A program made the position numbers and the translations under genes. A model generated the notes under the pieces. The model was not told where the DNA came from, searched no databases, and saw only the letters and a program-made list of their open reading frames with translations. A stretch of DNA of 7,930 bases from Leptolyngbya sp. SIO4C1. Its GTDB lineage: Bacteria; Cyanobacteriota; Cyanobacteriia; Phormidesmidales; Phormidesmidaceae. Within the stretch, counting starts at the first letter, position 1, and every line of letters starts with the position of its first letter. The stretch is taken from the NCBI GenBank assembly GCA_010671975.1, contig JAAHIA010000229.1:1-7930 (forward strand), written 5' to 3'. Shown here piece after piece: positions 1-6,950 of this stretch.

Positions 1-56
1 GACTGCTAGAAAATTAAGAATTTAACCCAGGTTAAATTCTTAATTTTCTAGCAGTC
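1..56. repeat. Perfect 27-bp inverted repeat (hairpin/cruciform), possible terminator
   Basis: Bases 1-27 and 30-56 are exact reverse complements, separated by only two bases (CA at 28-29). The stem is AT-rich inside and ends in GACTGC/GCAGTC. No mismatch occurs in 27 pairs, which is far beyond chance. The hairpin lies between whatever is to the left and the oxidoreductase gene, whose start is 64 bases further on. It could be a bidirectional terminator for an upstream gene, but the usual run of T after the stem is missing on the + strand (the following bases are TTCTCAG). It could also be a small mobile or repeated intergenic palindrome. The arms may extend left of base 1, which cannot be seen. 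Confidence 0.9.
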
Positions 57-108
57 TTCTCAGCTGAGGTTCAGCTACAGCCCCTAATCTCAAATCGGAA
101 CCATTGTT

Positions 109-113
109 GAGGA
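109..113 (+). promoter_or_regulatory. Shine-Dalgarno site for the oxidoreductase gene
   Basis: GAGGA ends seven bases before the ATG at 121. This good match at ideal spacing fixes that start. No convincing -35/-10 pair was found between the palindrome and this site. Confidence 0.7.
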
Positions 114-120
114 ATGCATT

Positions 121-1560
121 ATGGCAGTTGACTATGACTTAGTGGTAATTGGTGGCGGTTCGGCTGGGCTAGTCGCAGCCAGCGCTGGGGCGCAGCTCAA
201 AGCTCGAGTTGCGCTGGTTGAAAAAAGCACGCGGGGTTTGGGTGGCGACTGTCTGTTTTATGGCTGTGTCCCGAGTAAGTCTATGATTCATTCGGCGCAG
301 ATTGCCTACAACGTCAAGACGGCGTCGCGGTTTGGCGTATATACCTCTGAGCCTACTATCAATTTTGCTGAAGCGATGGGTCATGTTGAGAGCGTTGTGA
401 GCACCATTGCCGTCCATGATTCGACTGAGCGCTTTGAGTCGCTCGGCGTAGAAGTCATCTATGGAACTGGTCAGTTTGTCGATCGCAGCACGTTTGAAGT
501 GGGCGGTCGCCGTCTAAAAGCGCGGGCCTTTTTGATTGCCACTGGCTCACATCCGGCCCTGCCGCCTATTGAAGGAATCAAAGAGGCTGGCTATTTGACC
601 AACATCGATGTTTTCAGCGGGTTGAAGACGCGACCGGCGTCGCTGGCCGTGATTGGCGCTGGCCCAATCGGCTGTGAATTAGGCCAGTCATTCTCGCGAC
701 TAGGGTCTGAGGTCACCATTATTTCTAGCCGCGACCACATCATGCCTAAAGAAGACCCAGAGGCCGCCATCGTGGTTGAGCAGCAGCTGCGCTCAGAGGG
801 TATTCGCATTCTCAACAACAGCCGGGCTCAGAAGGTGCGGGTCGTTGATGGTAAGAAGCATGTCTATGTCGGTGAGGAAGTCGTGGTGGTTGACGAAATC
901 TTAGTCTCAGCCGGGCGTACGCCTAACGTCAGCTCGCTGAACCTGGCGGCAGCCGGGGTTGAGGTCGGTAAGCAGGGCATTACGGTCAATGAAAAGCTGC
1001 AGACAAGCAATTCACGCATCTATGCAGCCGGCGATGTGATTGGCGGCTATCAGTTTACCCACGTAGCTGGCTATGAGGCAGCAGTGGCAATGCAGAATGC
1101 GCTCATTCTGCCGCTAAAGAAGGCTGACTATCGAGTTATTCCCTGGGCTACGTTCACTGAACCCGAGCTGGGTCGAGTAGGTTTGACAGAACAGCAGGCG
1201 CGCGATCGCTACGGTGATGACGTCTATGTGCTCAAGCATGAGTTCAAAGAGCTAGATCGAGCCCTGGCCGAAGCAGCCGGCCACGGCTTTGCCAAATTTA
1301 TCACCCGCAGCAATGGCGAAATTTTAGGCGCGCATATCGTGGGTTCCCATGCGGGCGAGCTAATTCACGAGGTGGTCTTGGCCATGAGCCAAAACCTCAA
1401 AGTGAGCGCGCTAACCGGTATGATTCACGTGTATCCAACGCTGTCTGAGATCAACAGCAAAACGGCGCTGCAGCTGACCAAGCAGAAATATGCCAAAAAT
1501 GAATTTCTGCAAACCCTGTTGCAAAAGTTCTTCAACTGGCGGCGTGGGATAGCCTCGTAG
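121..1560 (+). CDS. FAD-dependent pyridine nucleotide-disulfide oxidoreductase (mercuric reductase / dihydrolipoamide dehydrogenase family)
   Basis: This 479-residue cytosolic flavoenzyme should pass electrons from a nicotinamide cofactor through FAD to a redox-active disulfide. Seen in order: the FAD-binding GGGSAG (residues 11-16); the active-site disulfide C44-LFYG-C49 in GGDCLFYGCVPSK; the nucleotide-binding GAGPIG (179-184); the second FAD motif YAAGDV (301-306); and the C-terminal dimerisation domain with the catalytic pair H436/E443 in HVYPTLSE. At the end of the second strand of the nucleotide fold, ISSR (201-204) replaces the acidic residue usual in NADH enzymes, which suggests NADPH. 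It lacks the N-terminal heavy-metal domain and the C-terminal vicinal cysteines of true MerA, so mercury reduction is not supported. The family call is firm, but the electron acceptor is unknown. The start is set by GAGGA at 109. The stop overlaps the next gene by one base. Confidence 0.93.
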   Translation: MAVDYDLVVIGGGSAGLVAASAGAQLKARVALVEKSTRGLGGDCLFYGCVPSKSMIHSAQIAYNVKTASRFGVYTSEPTINFAEAMGHVESVVSTIAVHDSTERFESLGVEVIYGTGQFVDRSTFEVGGRRLKARAFLIATGSHPALPPIEGIKEAGYLTNIDVFSGLKTRPASLAVIGAGPIGCELGQSFSRLGSEVTIISSRDHIMPKEDPEAAIVVEQQLRSEGIRILNNSRAQKVRVVDGKKHVYVGEEVVVVDEILVSAGRTPNVSSLNLAAAGVEVGKQGITVNEKLQTSNSRIYAAGDVIGGYQFTHVAGYEAAVAMQNALILPLKKADYRVIPWATFTEPELGRVGLTEQQARDRYGDDVYVLKHEFKELDRALAEAAGHGFAKFITRSNGEILGAHIVGSHAGELIHEVVLAMSQNLKVSALTGMIHVYPTLSEINSKTALQLTKQKYAKNEFLQTLLQKFFNWRRGIAS

Positions 1561-2069
1561 TGATTGCCAGCATGGGCCATTTGCCAAAACCGACCGCAGA
1601 CAATACTTTTCTAGCCGAGCATGTCAGCCTGCTGCGAGACAGCTATCAGCGACTGCTCGGCAAAGCGCTGGTTGAGCCAACGCTGTCTGCTGCGGCCGGT
1701 GCCCAGGCCGTCTTTGAAGCGCCTTTTGTGGTAGTGTCTCACAGCGCGGCTAGCGATCCGGTGTTTACCTACGGCAACCAGGCTGCGCTAGATCTGTTTG
1801 AAATGAGCTGGGCAGAGTTTACCGCACTGCCGTCTAAATATTCGGCAGAGCCTGAAAAGCGGGCAGCGCGATCGCAGCTGCTGGCAGCCGTGGCGCGGCA
1901 GGGCTATGCCGAAAACTACAGCGGCGTTCGTCGGGCTAAGTCTGGACGCCGCTTCTTAATTGAGCGGGTCACCGTTTGGAATCTGGTTGATCATACTGGG
2001 CTCTATCGAGGGCAAGCGGCTACCTATCGCGACTGGACATATTTGTCATCGGGCCATACCACTGACTAA
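1560..2069 (+). CDS. Stand-alone MEKHLA (PAS-like) domain protein
   Basis: A 169-residue soluble protein that is almost entirely one MEKHLA domain. The match rests on FTYGNQAALDLFEMSW (about residues 69-84), SGVRRAKSGRRFLIE (121-135), the tract WNLVDHTGLYRGQAATYRDW (140-159) and an N-terminal helix around FLAEHVSLLRDSYQRLL. MEKHLA resembles PAS sensor folds and is otherwise known from plant HD-ZIP III transcription factors; no ligand is established for the free-standing bacterial form. No DNA-binding or catalytic domain is present, and there is no signal peptide. The GTG start at 1560 overlaps the preceding stop (TAGTG), pointing to translational coupling. An in-frame ATG at 1572 is an alternative, and neither has a clear Shine-Dalgarno site. 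A role as a sensory or regulatory partner of the reductase is inferred from the overlap only. Confidence 0.85.
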   Translation: MIASMGHLPKPTADNTFLAEHVSLLRDSYQRLLGKALVEPTLSAAAGAQAVFEAPFVVVSHSAASDPVFTYGNQAALDLFEMSWAEFTALPSKYSAEPEKRAARSQLLAAVARQGYAENYSGVRRAKSGRRFLIERVTVWNLVDHTGLYRGQAATYRDWTYLSSGHTTD

Positions 2070-2138
2070 TGCTCTCGTAAATCTACCGAAAGGTGAGGTT
2101 TAAATCGCACATTCAGCTTTATAGAATCTAGATAGCAA

Positions 2139-2182
2139 ATACGGTTATTTCTCGCCCCTATCTCCGTATCTCTACGGTTTTT
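2139..2182 (+). terminator. Candidate rho-independent terminator with a competing upstream arm
   Basis: CCGTA (2164-2168) pairs with TACGG (2173-2177) around a TCTC loop, and five T follow (2178-2182). This is the layout of a small intrinsic terminator, about 95 bases after the MEKHLA stop. The stem is only five pairs, so strength is doubtful. The left arm could instead pair with ATACGG at 2139-2144 (ATACGG/CCGTAT, six pairs), a mutually exclusive structure like an antiterminator. Whether either forms is unknown. Confidence 0.4.
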
Positions 2183-2210
2183 GCGTACTAGCAGTGTGAT
2201 TTACAAGAGT

Positions 2211-2218
2211 AGGAGGGG
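2211..2218 (+). promoter_or_regulatory. Strong Shine-Dalgarno-like AGGAGGGG with no properly spaced start codon
   Basis: This is the best ribosome-binding match in the intergenic region, but no ATG, GTG or TTG lies 5-13 bases downstream. The nearest in-frame candidate is TTG at 2237, 18 bases on. The ATG at 2285 is 66 bases away. Confidence 0.4.
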
Positions 2219-2284
2219 ATCGAGCTCTACCTACCATTGAAACGGGCAGATCGTTGCACCATTCGCGCTTTGGGCCATTTAGAT

Positions 2285-3055
2285 ATGCGCTTATCACTGT
2301 TTGACAAGTTGCTGCTTGCAAATTGCACTCTCCTCATTACCAGCTTTTCTATGCTGCCTGTGCTGCCTGTGCTGCCGGGCGTCGCCCAGACAGAGGGTAG
2401 CGACTCGCTGCGCCAGGGACTGCCGGGGCGGCGCATCAGCGGTGGGTCAAGAGTGCCGACAGAAGCCTGCGTGCTTGACCAGCAGCCGCTAATTGCGCTC
2501 GTGCCTGACGACGCGATAGGACTCACGGGTAAAGCCGCCCCTACCCTATGGTTTGCCCTGCCTGCCGTGAGCCCCTCGCGATCGCTAGAGTTTGGCCTGT
2601 TTACTCAGGACGATCAGCTGATTTACCAGACCACGCTGCCCGTTTCTGCAGCCGGCGTGCGCAGCATCGATCTGACTCAGCTTGAGGGAGCGCCAGCGCT
2701 GACAGTTGACGAGAACTATCGCTGGTACCTCTCAATTGTGTGTAACCCCAGCAACCGTTCAGAAGATATTTGGGTCGATGGCTGGGTGCGCCGGGTCGAT
2801 CTGCCTAGCGCCATGGCTGCTGACTTAGCTAGCGCATCCCCCTTAGATCAGCCTCATCTCTACCTGCAGGCCGGGCTCTGGCATGAAGCCATTACTGAAT
2901 TGGCGACGCTGGTACAGCGATACCCTGAAAGCGCGGCGCTAGAGCAGCAGTGGCAGGCACTGCTGAGCTCAATCGATCTCGATCAGGCCGTAGACGCTCC
3001 TGTGCTGAGTCCATCCACTCGTTTGCGCAGTCGTAAGCTAGCCGTTTCTCCCTGA
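2285..3055 (+). CDS. Secreted DUF928 family protein
   Basis: A 256-residue exported protein of the cyanobacterial DUF928 family, whose function is unknown. From the ATG at 2285 it begins with a signal peptide: charged R2 and K8, a hydrophobic stretch, and a likely cut at GVA34|Q35. The mature part shows the family pattern: GRRISGGSR (48-56), C62, LIALVPDDAIGLT (69-81), PTLWFALP (86-93), YRWYLSIVCNPSNRSEDIWV (145-164) and GWVRRV. C62 and C153 are the only mature cysteines and could form a disulfide. A helical, TPR-like tail follows (HLYLQAGLWHEAITELATL, 191-209). The ATG was chosen because the signal peptide starts cleanly there. A TTG at 2237 would add 16 mostly polar residues, and neither start has ideal ribosome-binding spacing. 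The CHAT gene begins eight bases after the stop, so they are probably co-transcribed. Confidence 0.85.
   Translation: MRLSLFDKLLLANCTLLITSFSMLPVLPVLPGVAQTEGSDSLRQGLPGRRISGGSRVPTEACVLDQQPLIALVPDDAIGLTGKAAPTLWFALPAVSPSRSLEFGLFTQDDQLIYQTTLPVSAAGVRSIDLTQLEGAPALTVDENYRWYLSIVCNPSNRSEDIWVDGWVRRVDLPSAMAADLASASPLDQPHLYLQAGLWHEAITELATLVQRYPESAALEQQWQALLSSIDLDQAVDAPVLSPSTRLRSRKLAVSP
2354..2377 (+). repeat. Short tandem repeat within the DUF928 signal peptide
   Basis: The 9-base unit CTGCCTGTG occurs twice (2354-2362, 2363-2371), followed by a partial copy, CTGCCG. It encodes LPVLPVLP just before the likely signal-peptide cleavage site. The unit is a multiple of three, so gain or loss of a copy would change signal-peptide length without shifting frame. 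Confidence 0.7.
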
Positions 3056-3063
3056 CCGTCTGC

Positions 3064-6000
3064 ATGAGGTCTTACTGCCTGGTCAAGTTCACCATCGCAG
3101 CTGTTCGCAGCAGCGCTTTGATTGGTGCCCTAGCGGTTCAAGCTTTACCGGCGGTTGCCCAGGTTGTGCCCACCGAGGCGACCAGCACCCAGGTTAATGT
3201 GGCAGGTCCTCAGGTTGAGATTGAGGGCGGAACTTACTCAAGCGCCGGTGACAATCTCTTTCATGAGTTTGAACAGTTCAGCCTCGGGGCGGGGCAGACG
3301 GCAACCTTTCTAGCAGCGCCGGCCGCTCAAAATATTTTTGGTCGCATTGCTGGCGATTATCGGTCAGTCATCGACGGCCGGCTTCAGGTTCGCGGCGGCC
3401 AGGCCAACCTCTACCTCATCAACCCGGCCGGCTTTTTGTTTGGCCCTAACGCTGCGCTCAACCTGCCGGCGGCCTTCACAGCGACGACTGCAGCCGGCAT
3501 TGGGTTTGGCGACAGCCTGTGGCAGGCCGACGCTGTCAGCTATCAGGCTTTCACCGGCAGCCCTACGCATTTCGACTTCACCGCCGCCGCCGGCAGCATT
3601 ATTAATCAGGGTCAGCTTTCGGTCGCCTCAGGGCAGTCGCTGGCTTTGCTAGGCCACCAGATCTTCAACACCGGCGAGCTCTCAGCGCCTGGCGGCAGCC
3701 TGACCGTAGCCGCTGTTCGCAGCGGCCAGCTAGCGCTTCAGGCCTCAGACGGCGTCCTGTCGCTGGAAGGTAGTCTACCGGCGCTGCCGCTCACGCCTGG
3801 GTCGCTGCCAGGCTGGCTGACCGGTGCTGACGCTGACCATGCGGCTCAGCTGACGGTCACAGCCGAGCACGGGGCGCAGCTTTCTGGCGCTGCCCTGCCG
3901 CTACCCAGTGGCACTGCCCTCATTTCAGGGCGACTCTCTAGCGCCAGCGCCGATACGGCTGGAGGCAGCCTTTACCTGCTGGGCAGTGCGGTGATGCTGC
4001 GCTCAGCGGAGCTGGATGCCTCTGGCACCAGCGGCGGCCAGATTCGCATTGGTGGCGATTTTCAAGGACAGGGAGGGCTGCCTCGCGCTAGCGTCACGCT
4101 GGGCGATCGCGCGACGCAGATAGCTGCCGATGCTCTGACGGCGGGCGACGGCGGCACGGTGGCGATTTGGGCAGACGGGCTGACGGCTTTTGAGGGGGCT
4201 ATCCGGGCACGCGGCGGGGCGATCGCAGGCAGCGGTGGTCAGGTTGAAATTTCTGGCAAGGCACAGCTGATTTTTAATGGCACGGTTGATTTAGAGGCGC
4301 CGCAGGGGCCGCCAGGCACCGTTCTGTTCGATCCGACCGACATCGCCGTGGTGGCGGGCTCTGGCCCTGACGATGCTGCGCTGCCAACCGTACTGGCCCT
4401 AACGCCCGGTGTGTTTACCCTCAGCGAAGCGGCGCTAGAGGCCCTAGCCGGCGATGCCAACGTCGTGCTGCAGGCCACCAACGATATTACGATTGCCCCG
4501 CTCCCAGACGGTGCCCTAACGTTTCAAACTGGCAGCGGGGCGATCACTTTTCTAGCCGATGCTGACAGCGATGGCTTAGGCCAGTTCTCCATGGCGCCAG
4601 CCGATACGCTGCAGGCGGCCGGTCGCAATCTCACTATCTCAGCAGCCGATATCCGTGCCGGTGGCTTAGATACTGGTATTAGTGCCAGCAGCAACAATAT
4701 TGGCGACGGGGGGCGAATTGAGCTGATGGCAACTCGCGGCGCGATTCAAACGCAGGATTTGACCACCGCTTCTCGCACCAGCGGCAATCGCGCTGGGCGC
4801 GGTGGCGATATCTTTTTGATCGCCGACGGCCCGATTACTACCGGCAGCTTGCAAACGCAGTCTGAGGCGAGAAACCAGGCTGGCAGTGCCGGTAGCGTGG
4901 TGCTGCAGTCTACCAGCGGCGCAATTAGCACTGGTGATTTGCGGGTGAATGCATACGCTGCGAATAACACCGCCGGTGAGGCAGGCGATATCGTACTCTC
5001 AGCTCCGGCAGGCGCTATCTCAGCCGGTCAGCTTGTCGCCACTGCAATCGCTGATGAAAATGACAATACGGGCAGCGGTGGCGATGTCTTTTTGAATGCG
5101 CAAGGCGACATTACCCTGTCTCTGGTTGCGGTTGATAGCGATCGCGCTGCCGGCGTTATCGATCTAATGGCGGGTCAAACGGTGCGGGTGCTGGCCGCTG
5201 CGCCCAACCGTAGCGGCACGATGGCTAGCCTATCTGCGGTTGGCAGTGAAGGCAGCGGCCGCATTGAGATTGACTATTTTCAAAACCCGTCTGGTAGCCC
5301 CTTTACAGTCGGCGACCCCAGCCGCAACGGCACTCAAGGGGCAATCGTCACCAGTCAGGCTCAGCTAAGCCCGCCAGAGAGCATTTTTGAGCAGCGCACC
5401 GTGGGTGACACGCTGCGGGTGATTAATCAGGCGGTGCCAGAGCCGCCTACGATATCCCCGCCTGTGGTCAGCCCTGCTCCGAACGTGGAAGCGCCTGACA
5501 TGGCTGAAGATAGCCCGGTTACTGCTCCGCCTCAGCCCGAGATTGACGCTCGGCAGCGGCCAGCCGAGATTGACAGCCTGGGTTCACCTCAGCCGATTCG
5601 CCGCACAGAAACCTCTGATATTACGGATGTGAGCGTCCTTGAGCCGACTGCGCCGCCAGCAGCGGTCGCTGCCTGGCAGCGGCTGGAGCAGTCTCTCGCA
5701 GAGCAGTATCGCACCTACCTCGGGCTGCCGGCCGCAGCTGGGCCAGCGCCTACCCTAGATCAGGTCACTACGACGCTAGCAGACGTCGCAGCCGCAACTC
5801 AGGTAAAGCCGGCTCTGGTCTACCTCTATTTCTCTAATGACCAGTTAGAGCTGATGCTGATTACAGCTGCTGGCCAGATTGTGCGGCAGCCTGCGGCTGA
5901 GGTTAGCTCGGCTCAGTTCGCCTCGGTCGCTCAGCAGTTTCGCCAGACCATCACCAATCGCGTTCTGCGCCCAGAGCAGTATTTGCCAGCGGCTCAGCAG

Positions 6001-6870
6001 CTCTACCAGTGGCTGATGGCACCCATAGCAGCAGAGCTGCAGGCGCAAAACATTCAAACCCTGACGTTTATTTTGGATGACGGGCTGCGATCGCTGCCGC
6101 TAGCGGCGCTGCACGACGGCGAGCAGTTTTTAATCGAGCGCTACAGCTTAGGGCTGATGCCGGCCTATAGCCTCAGTCAGATTGAGCCTGACCGCCCGCT
6201 AGATAGCGCGTCAATACTGGCTATGGGCATTGCTGAGTTTGACGATCAGGCGGATCTGATTGCCGTACCCAGCGAGCTGGCGCTGATTGCCAAAGATCCG
6301 ACCGCCATCTTTCTCAATGAAGCTGCAACACTTGCGAATCTTAGATCGCAGCTGCAGCGACAGCAGTTTGAGGTTGCCCACATTGCCACCCACGCTGTCT
6401 TTCAATCGGGGACTGCTGAAAATTCTTACTTACAGCTCTGGGATCAGCGCCTGCGGCTCGATCAGCTGCGACAGCTGGGCCTGTCTGATTCTGCCATCTC
6501 GCTGCTGGTGCTCAGCGCCTGCACCACCGCCCTAGGCGATCAGGATGCCGAATTTGGCTTTGCTGGTGTTGCCCTCAGCGCCGGCGTGCCCTCAGCGCTG
6601 GCTAGCCTGTGGTCGGTTAGCGATGAAGCAACCCTAGGCTTTATGGCCGGCTTCTACGCTCAGCTCAATGCTGGCGCTACGCGAGCAGAGGCCGTGCGCC
6701 AGGCGCAGCTGGCGATGCTCAGGGGGCAGGTACACATGGCGCGCGGGGTGCTATACGGCCCGGGCCAGCAGTCAATTGCCGACCTGCCAGAGCTTGCCAA
6801 CAGCGGCCGCTGGGACTTCACGCATCCAGCTCATTGGTCAGCTTTCACAATGATTGGGAATTCTTGGTAA
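3064..6870 (+). CDS. Secreted fusion of a two-partner-secretion (filamentous haemagglutinin-type) beta-helix with a C-terminal CHAT caspase-like peptidase
   Basis: This 1268-residue exported protein starts with a signal peptide cut near AVA32|Q33. A TPS/haemagglutination domain follows (about 33-160), marked by NLFHEFEQFSLGAGQTATF and INPAGFLFGPNAAL (119-132). A long beta-helix region of Gly/Ala/Ser-rich strands runs to about 790; residues 549-694 hold four clear turns of 30-32 residues. A Pro/Glu-rich linker (about 791-865) leads to the CHAT domain (about 915-1266). The catalytic dyad is present: H1110 in HIATHA and C1153 in LSACTTALG, followed by GFAGVALSAGVPSALASLW. CHAT domains are clan CD cysteine peptidases related to caspases and separase. 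Most cyanobacterial CHAT proteins carry TPR repeats; here the partner is an adhesin-like helix, which predicts action outside the cytoplasm. Export would need a TpsB transporter, not seen here. The substrate is unknown. The start lies eight bases after the DUF928 stop, without a clear Shine-Dalgarno site. Confidence 0.92.
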   Translation: MRSYCLVKFTIAAVRSSALIGALAVQALPAVAQVVPTEATSTQVNVAGPQVEIEGGTYSSAGDNLFHEFEQFSLGAGQTATFLAAPAAQNIFGRIAGDYRSVIDGRLQVRGGQANLYLINPAGFLFGPNAALNLPAAFTATTAAGIGFGDSLWQADAVSYQAFTGSPTHFDFTAAAGSIINQGQLSVASGQSLALLGHQIFNTGELSAPGGSLTVAAVRSGQLALQASDGVLSLEGSLPALPLTPGSLPGWLTGADADHAAQLTVTAEHGAQLSGAALPLPSGTALISGRLSSASADTAGGSLYLLGSAVMLRSAELDASGTSGGQIRIGGDFQGQGGLPRASVTLGDRATQIAADALTAGDGGTVAIWADGLTAFEGAIRARGGAIAGSGGQVEISGKAQLIFNGTVDLEAPQGPPGTVLFDPTDIAVVAGSGPDDAALPTVLALTPGVFTLSEAALEALAGDANVVLQATNDITIAPLPDGALTFQTGSGAITFLADADSDGLGQFSMAPADTLQAAGRNLTISAADIRAGGLDTGISASSNNIGDGGRIELMATRGAIQTQDLTTASRTSGNRAGRGGDIFLIADGPITTGSLQTQSEARNQAGSAGSVVLQSTSGAISTGDLRVNAYAANNTAGEAGDIVLSAPAGAISAGQLVATAIADENDNTGSGGDVFLNAQGDITLSLVAVDSDRAAGVIDLMAGQTVRVLAAAPNRSGTMASLSAVGSEGSGRIEIDYFQNPSGSPFTVGDPSRNGTQGAIVTSQAQLSPPESIFEQRTVGDTLRVINQAVPEPPTISPPVVSPAPNVEAPDMAEDSPVTAPPQPEIDARQRPAEIDSLGSPQPIRRTETSDITDVSVLEPTAPPAAVAAWQRLEQSLAEQYRTYLGLPAAAGPAPTLDQVTTTLADVAAATQVKPALVYLYFSNDQLELMLITAAGQIVRQPAAEVSSAQFASVAQQFRQTITNRVLRPEQYLPAAQQLYQWLMAPIAAELQAQNIQTLTFILDDGLRSLPLAALHDGEQFLIERYSLGLMPAYSLSQIEPDRPLDSASILAMGIAEFDDQADLIAVPSELALIAKDPTAIFLNEAATLANLRSQLQRQQFEVAHIATHAVFQSGTAENSYLQLWDQRLRLDQLRQLGLSDSAISLLVLSACTTALGDQDAEFGFAGVALSAGVPSALASLWSVSDEATLGFMAGFYAQLNAGATRAEAVRQAQLAMLRGQVHMARGVLYGPGQQSIADLPELANSGRWDFTHPAHWSAFTMIGNSW
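4708..5145 (+). repeat. Coding tandem repeats: four beta-helix turns of 30-32 residues plus a partial fifth
   Basis: Units begin at 4708, 4801, 4891, 4984 and 5080 with the patterns GGRIEL, GGDIFL, GSVVLQ, GDIVLS and GDVFLN. Each is followed about ten residues later by a second strand of the type AIQTQDL, PITTGSL, AISTGDL or AISAGQL. The protein pattern is regular but the DNA has diverged, so these are old structural repeats and not a recent duplication. Confidence 0.75.
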
Positions 6871-6950
6871 ATCTAAAAATCGTCACAGCCTGAACCGTTG
6901 CAGCCGTATGTTCCGAAGCGTTTTTACTAAAAGCAAGATATTTCTGAAGC
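6871..6950 (+). other. Short gap between the CHAT and CHASE2 genes
   Basis: These 80 bases contain no convincing terminator or promoter. A run of five T at 6921-6925 has no stable GC-rich stem before it. Read-through from the CHAT gene into the CHASE2 gene is therefore plausible. Confidence 0.4.

Larger units (their letters stand above)
2070..2284 (+). other. Non-coding gap between the reductase/MEKHLA pair and the DUF928 operon
   Basis: This stretch probably carries the end of the first transcript and the promoter of the second. Besides the hairpin at 2164-2182, it holds TATAGAAT at 2120-2127, a possible -10 element without a convincing -35, and the palindrome ATCTAGAT at 2126-2133. Translation in the DUF928 frame is open from 2213, just after a TAG at 2210-2212, with a TTG at 2237 that could be an alternative start. 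No RNA gene was recognised. Confidence 0.4.

Noticed and set aside
59..80. Palindrome CTCAGCTGAG and repeated CAGCT upstream of the oxidoreductase as an operator
   Set aside because: Short, common in this sequence composition, and not tied to any promoter element I can identify.
2097..2127. Promoter with -10 TATAGA at 2120
   Set aside because: The -10 is reasonable, but the sequence 17 bases upstream (GGTTTA) is a poor -35, so it is mentioned only as part of the gap and not called as a promoter.
3338..3652. Alternative-frame + strand open frame of 104 codons
   Set aside because: It overlaps the TPS domain, whose INPAGFLFGPNAAL signature is in the main frame; the product is Arg/Ser-rich as expected of a frame shadow.
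4239..4481. Antisense open frame of 80 codons inside the TPS-CHAT gene
   Set aside because: Shadow of the GC-rich sense gene: no recognisable domain, and the sense frame here is clearly the beta-helix region.
4708..5145. Regularly spaced repeats considered as a CRISPR array
   Set aside because: Repetition is at protein level (about 31 codons), DNA units are diverged, and the frame is open throughout.
6874..6926. Possible terminator after the CHAT gene (TAAAAATCG pairing with CGTTTTTA)
   Set aside because: The arms are AT-only apart from CG, contain a bulge and enclose a long loop; not a stable intrinsic terminator.
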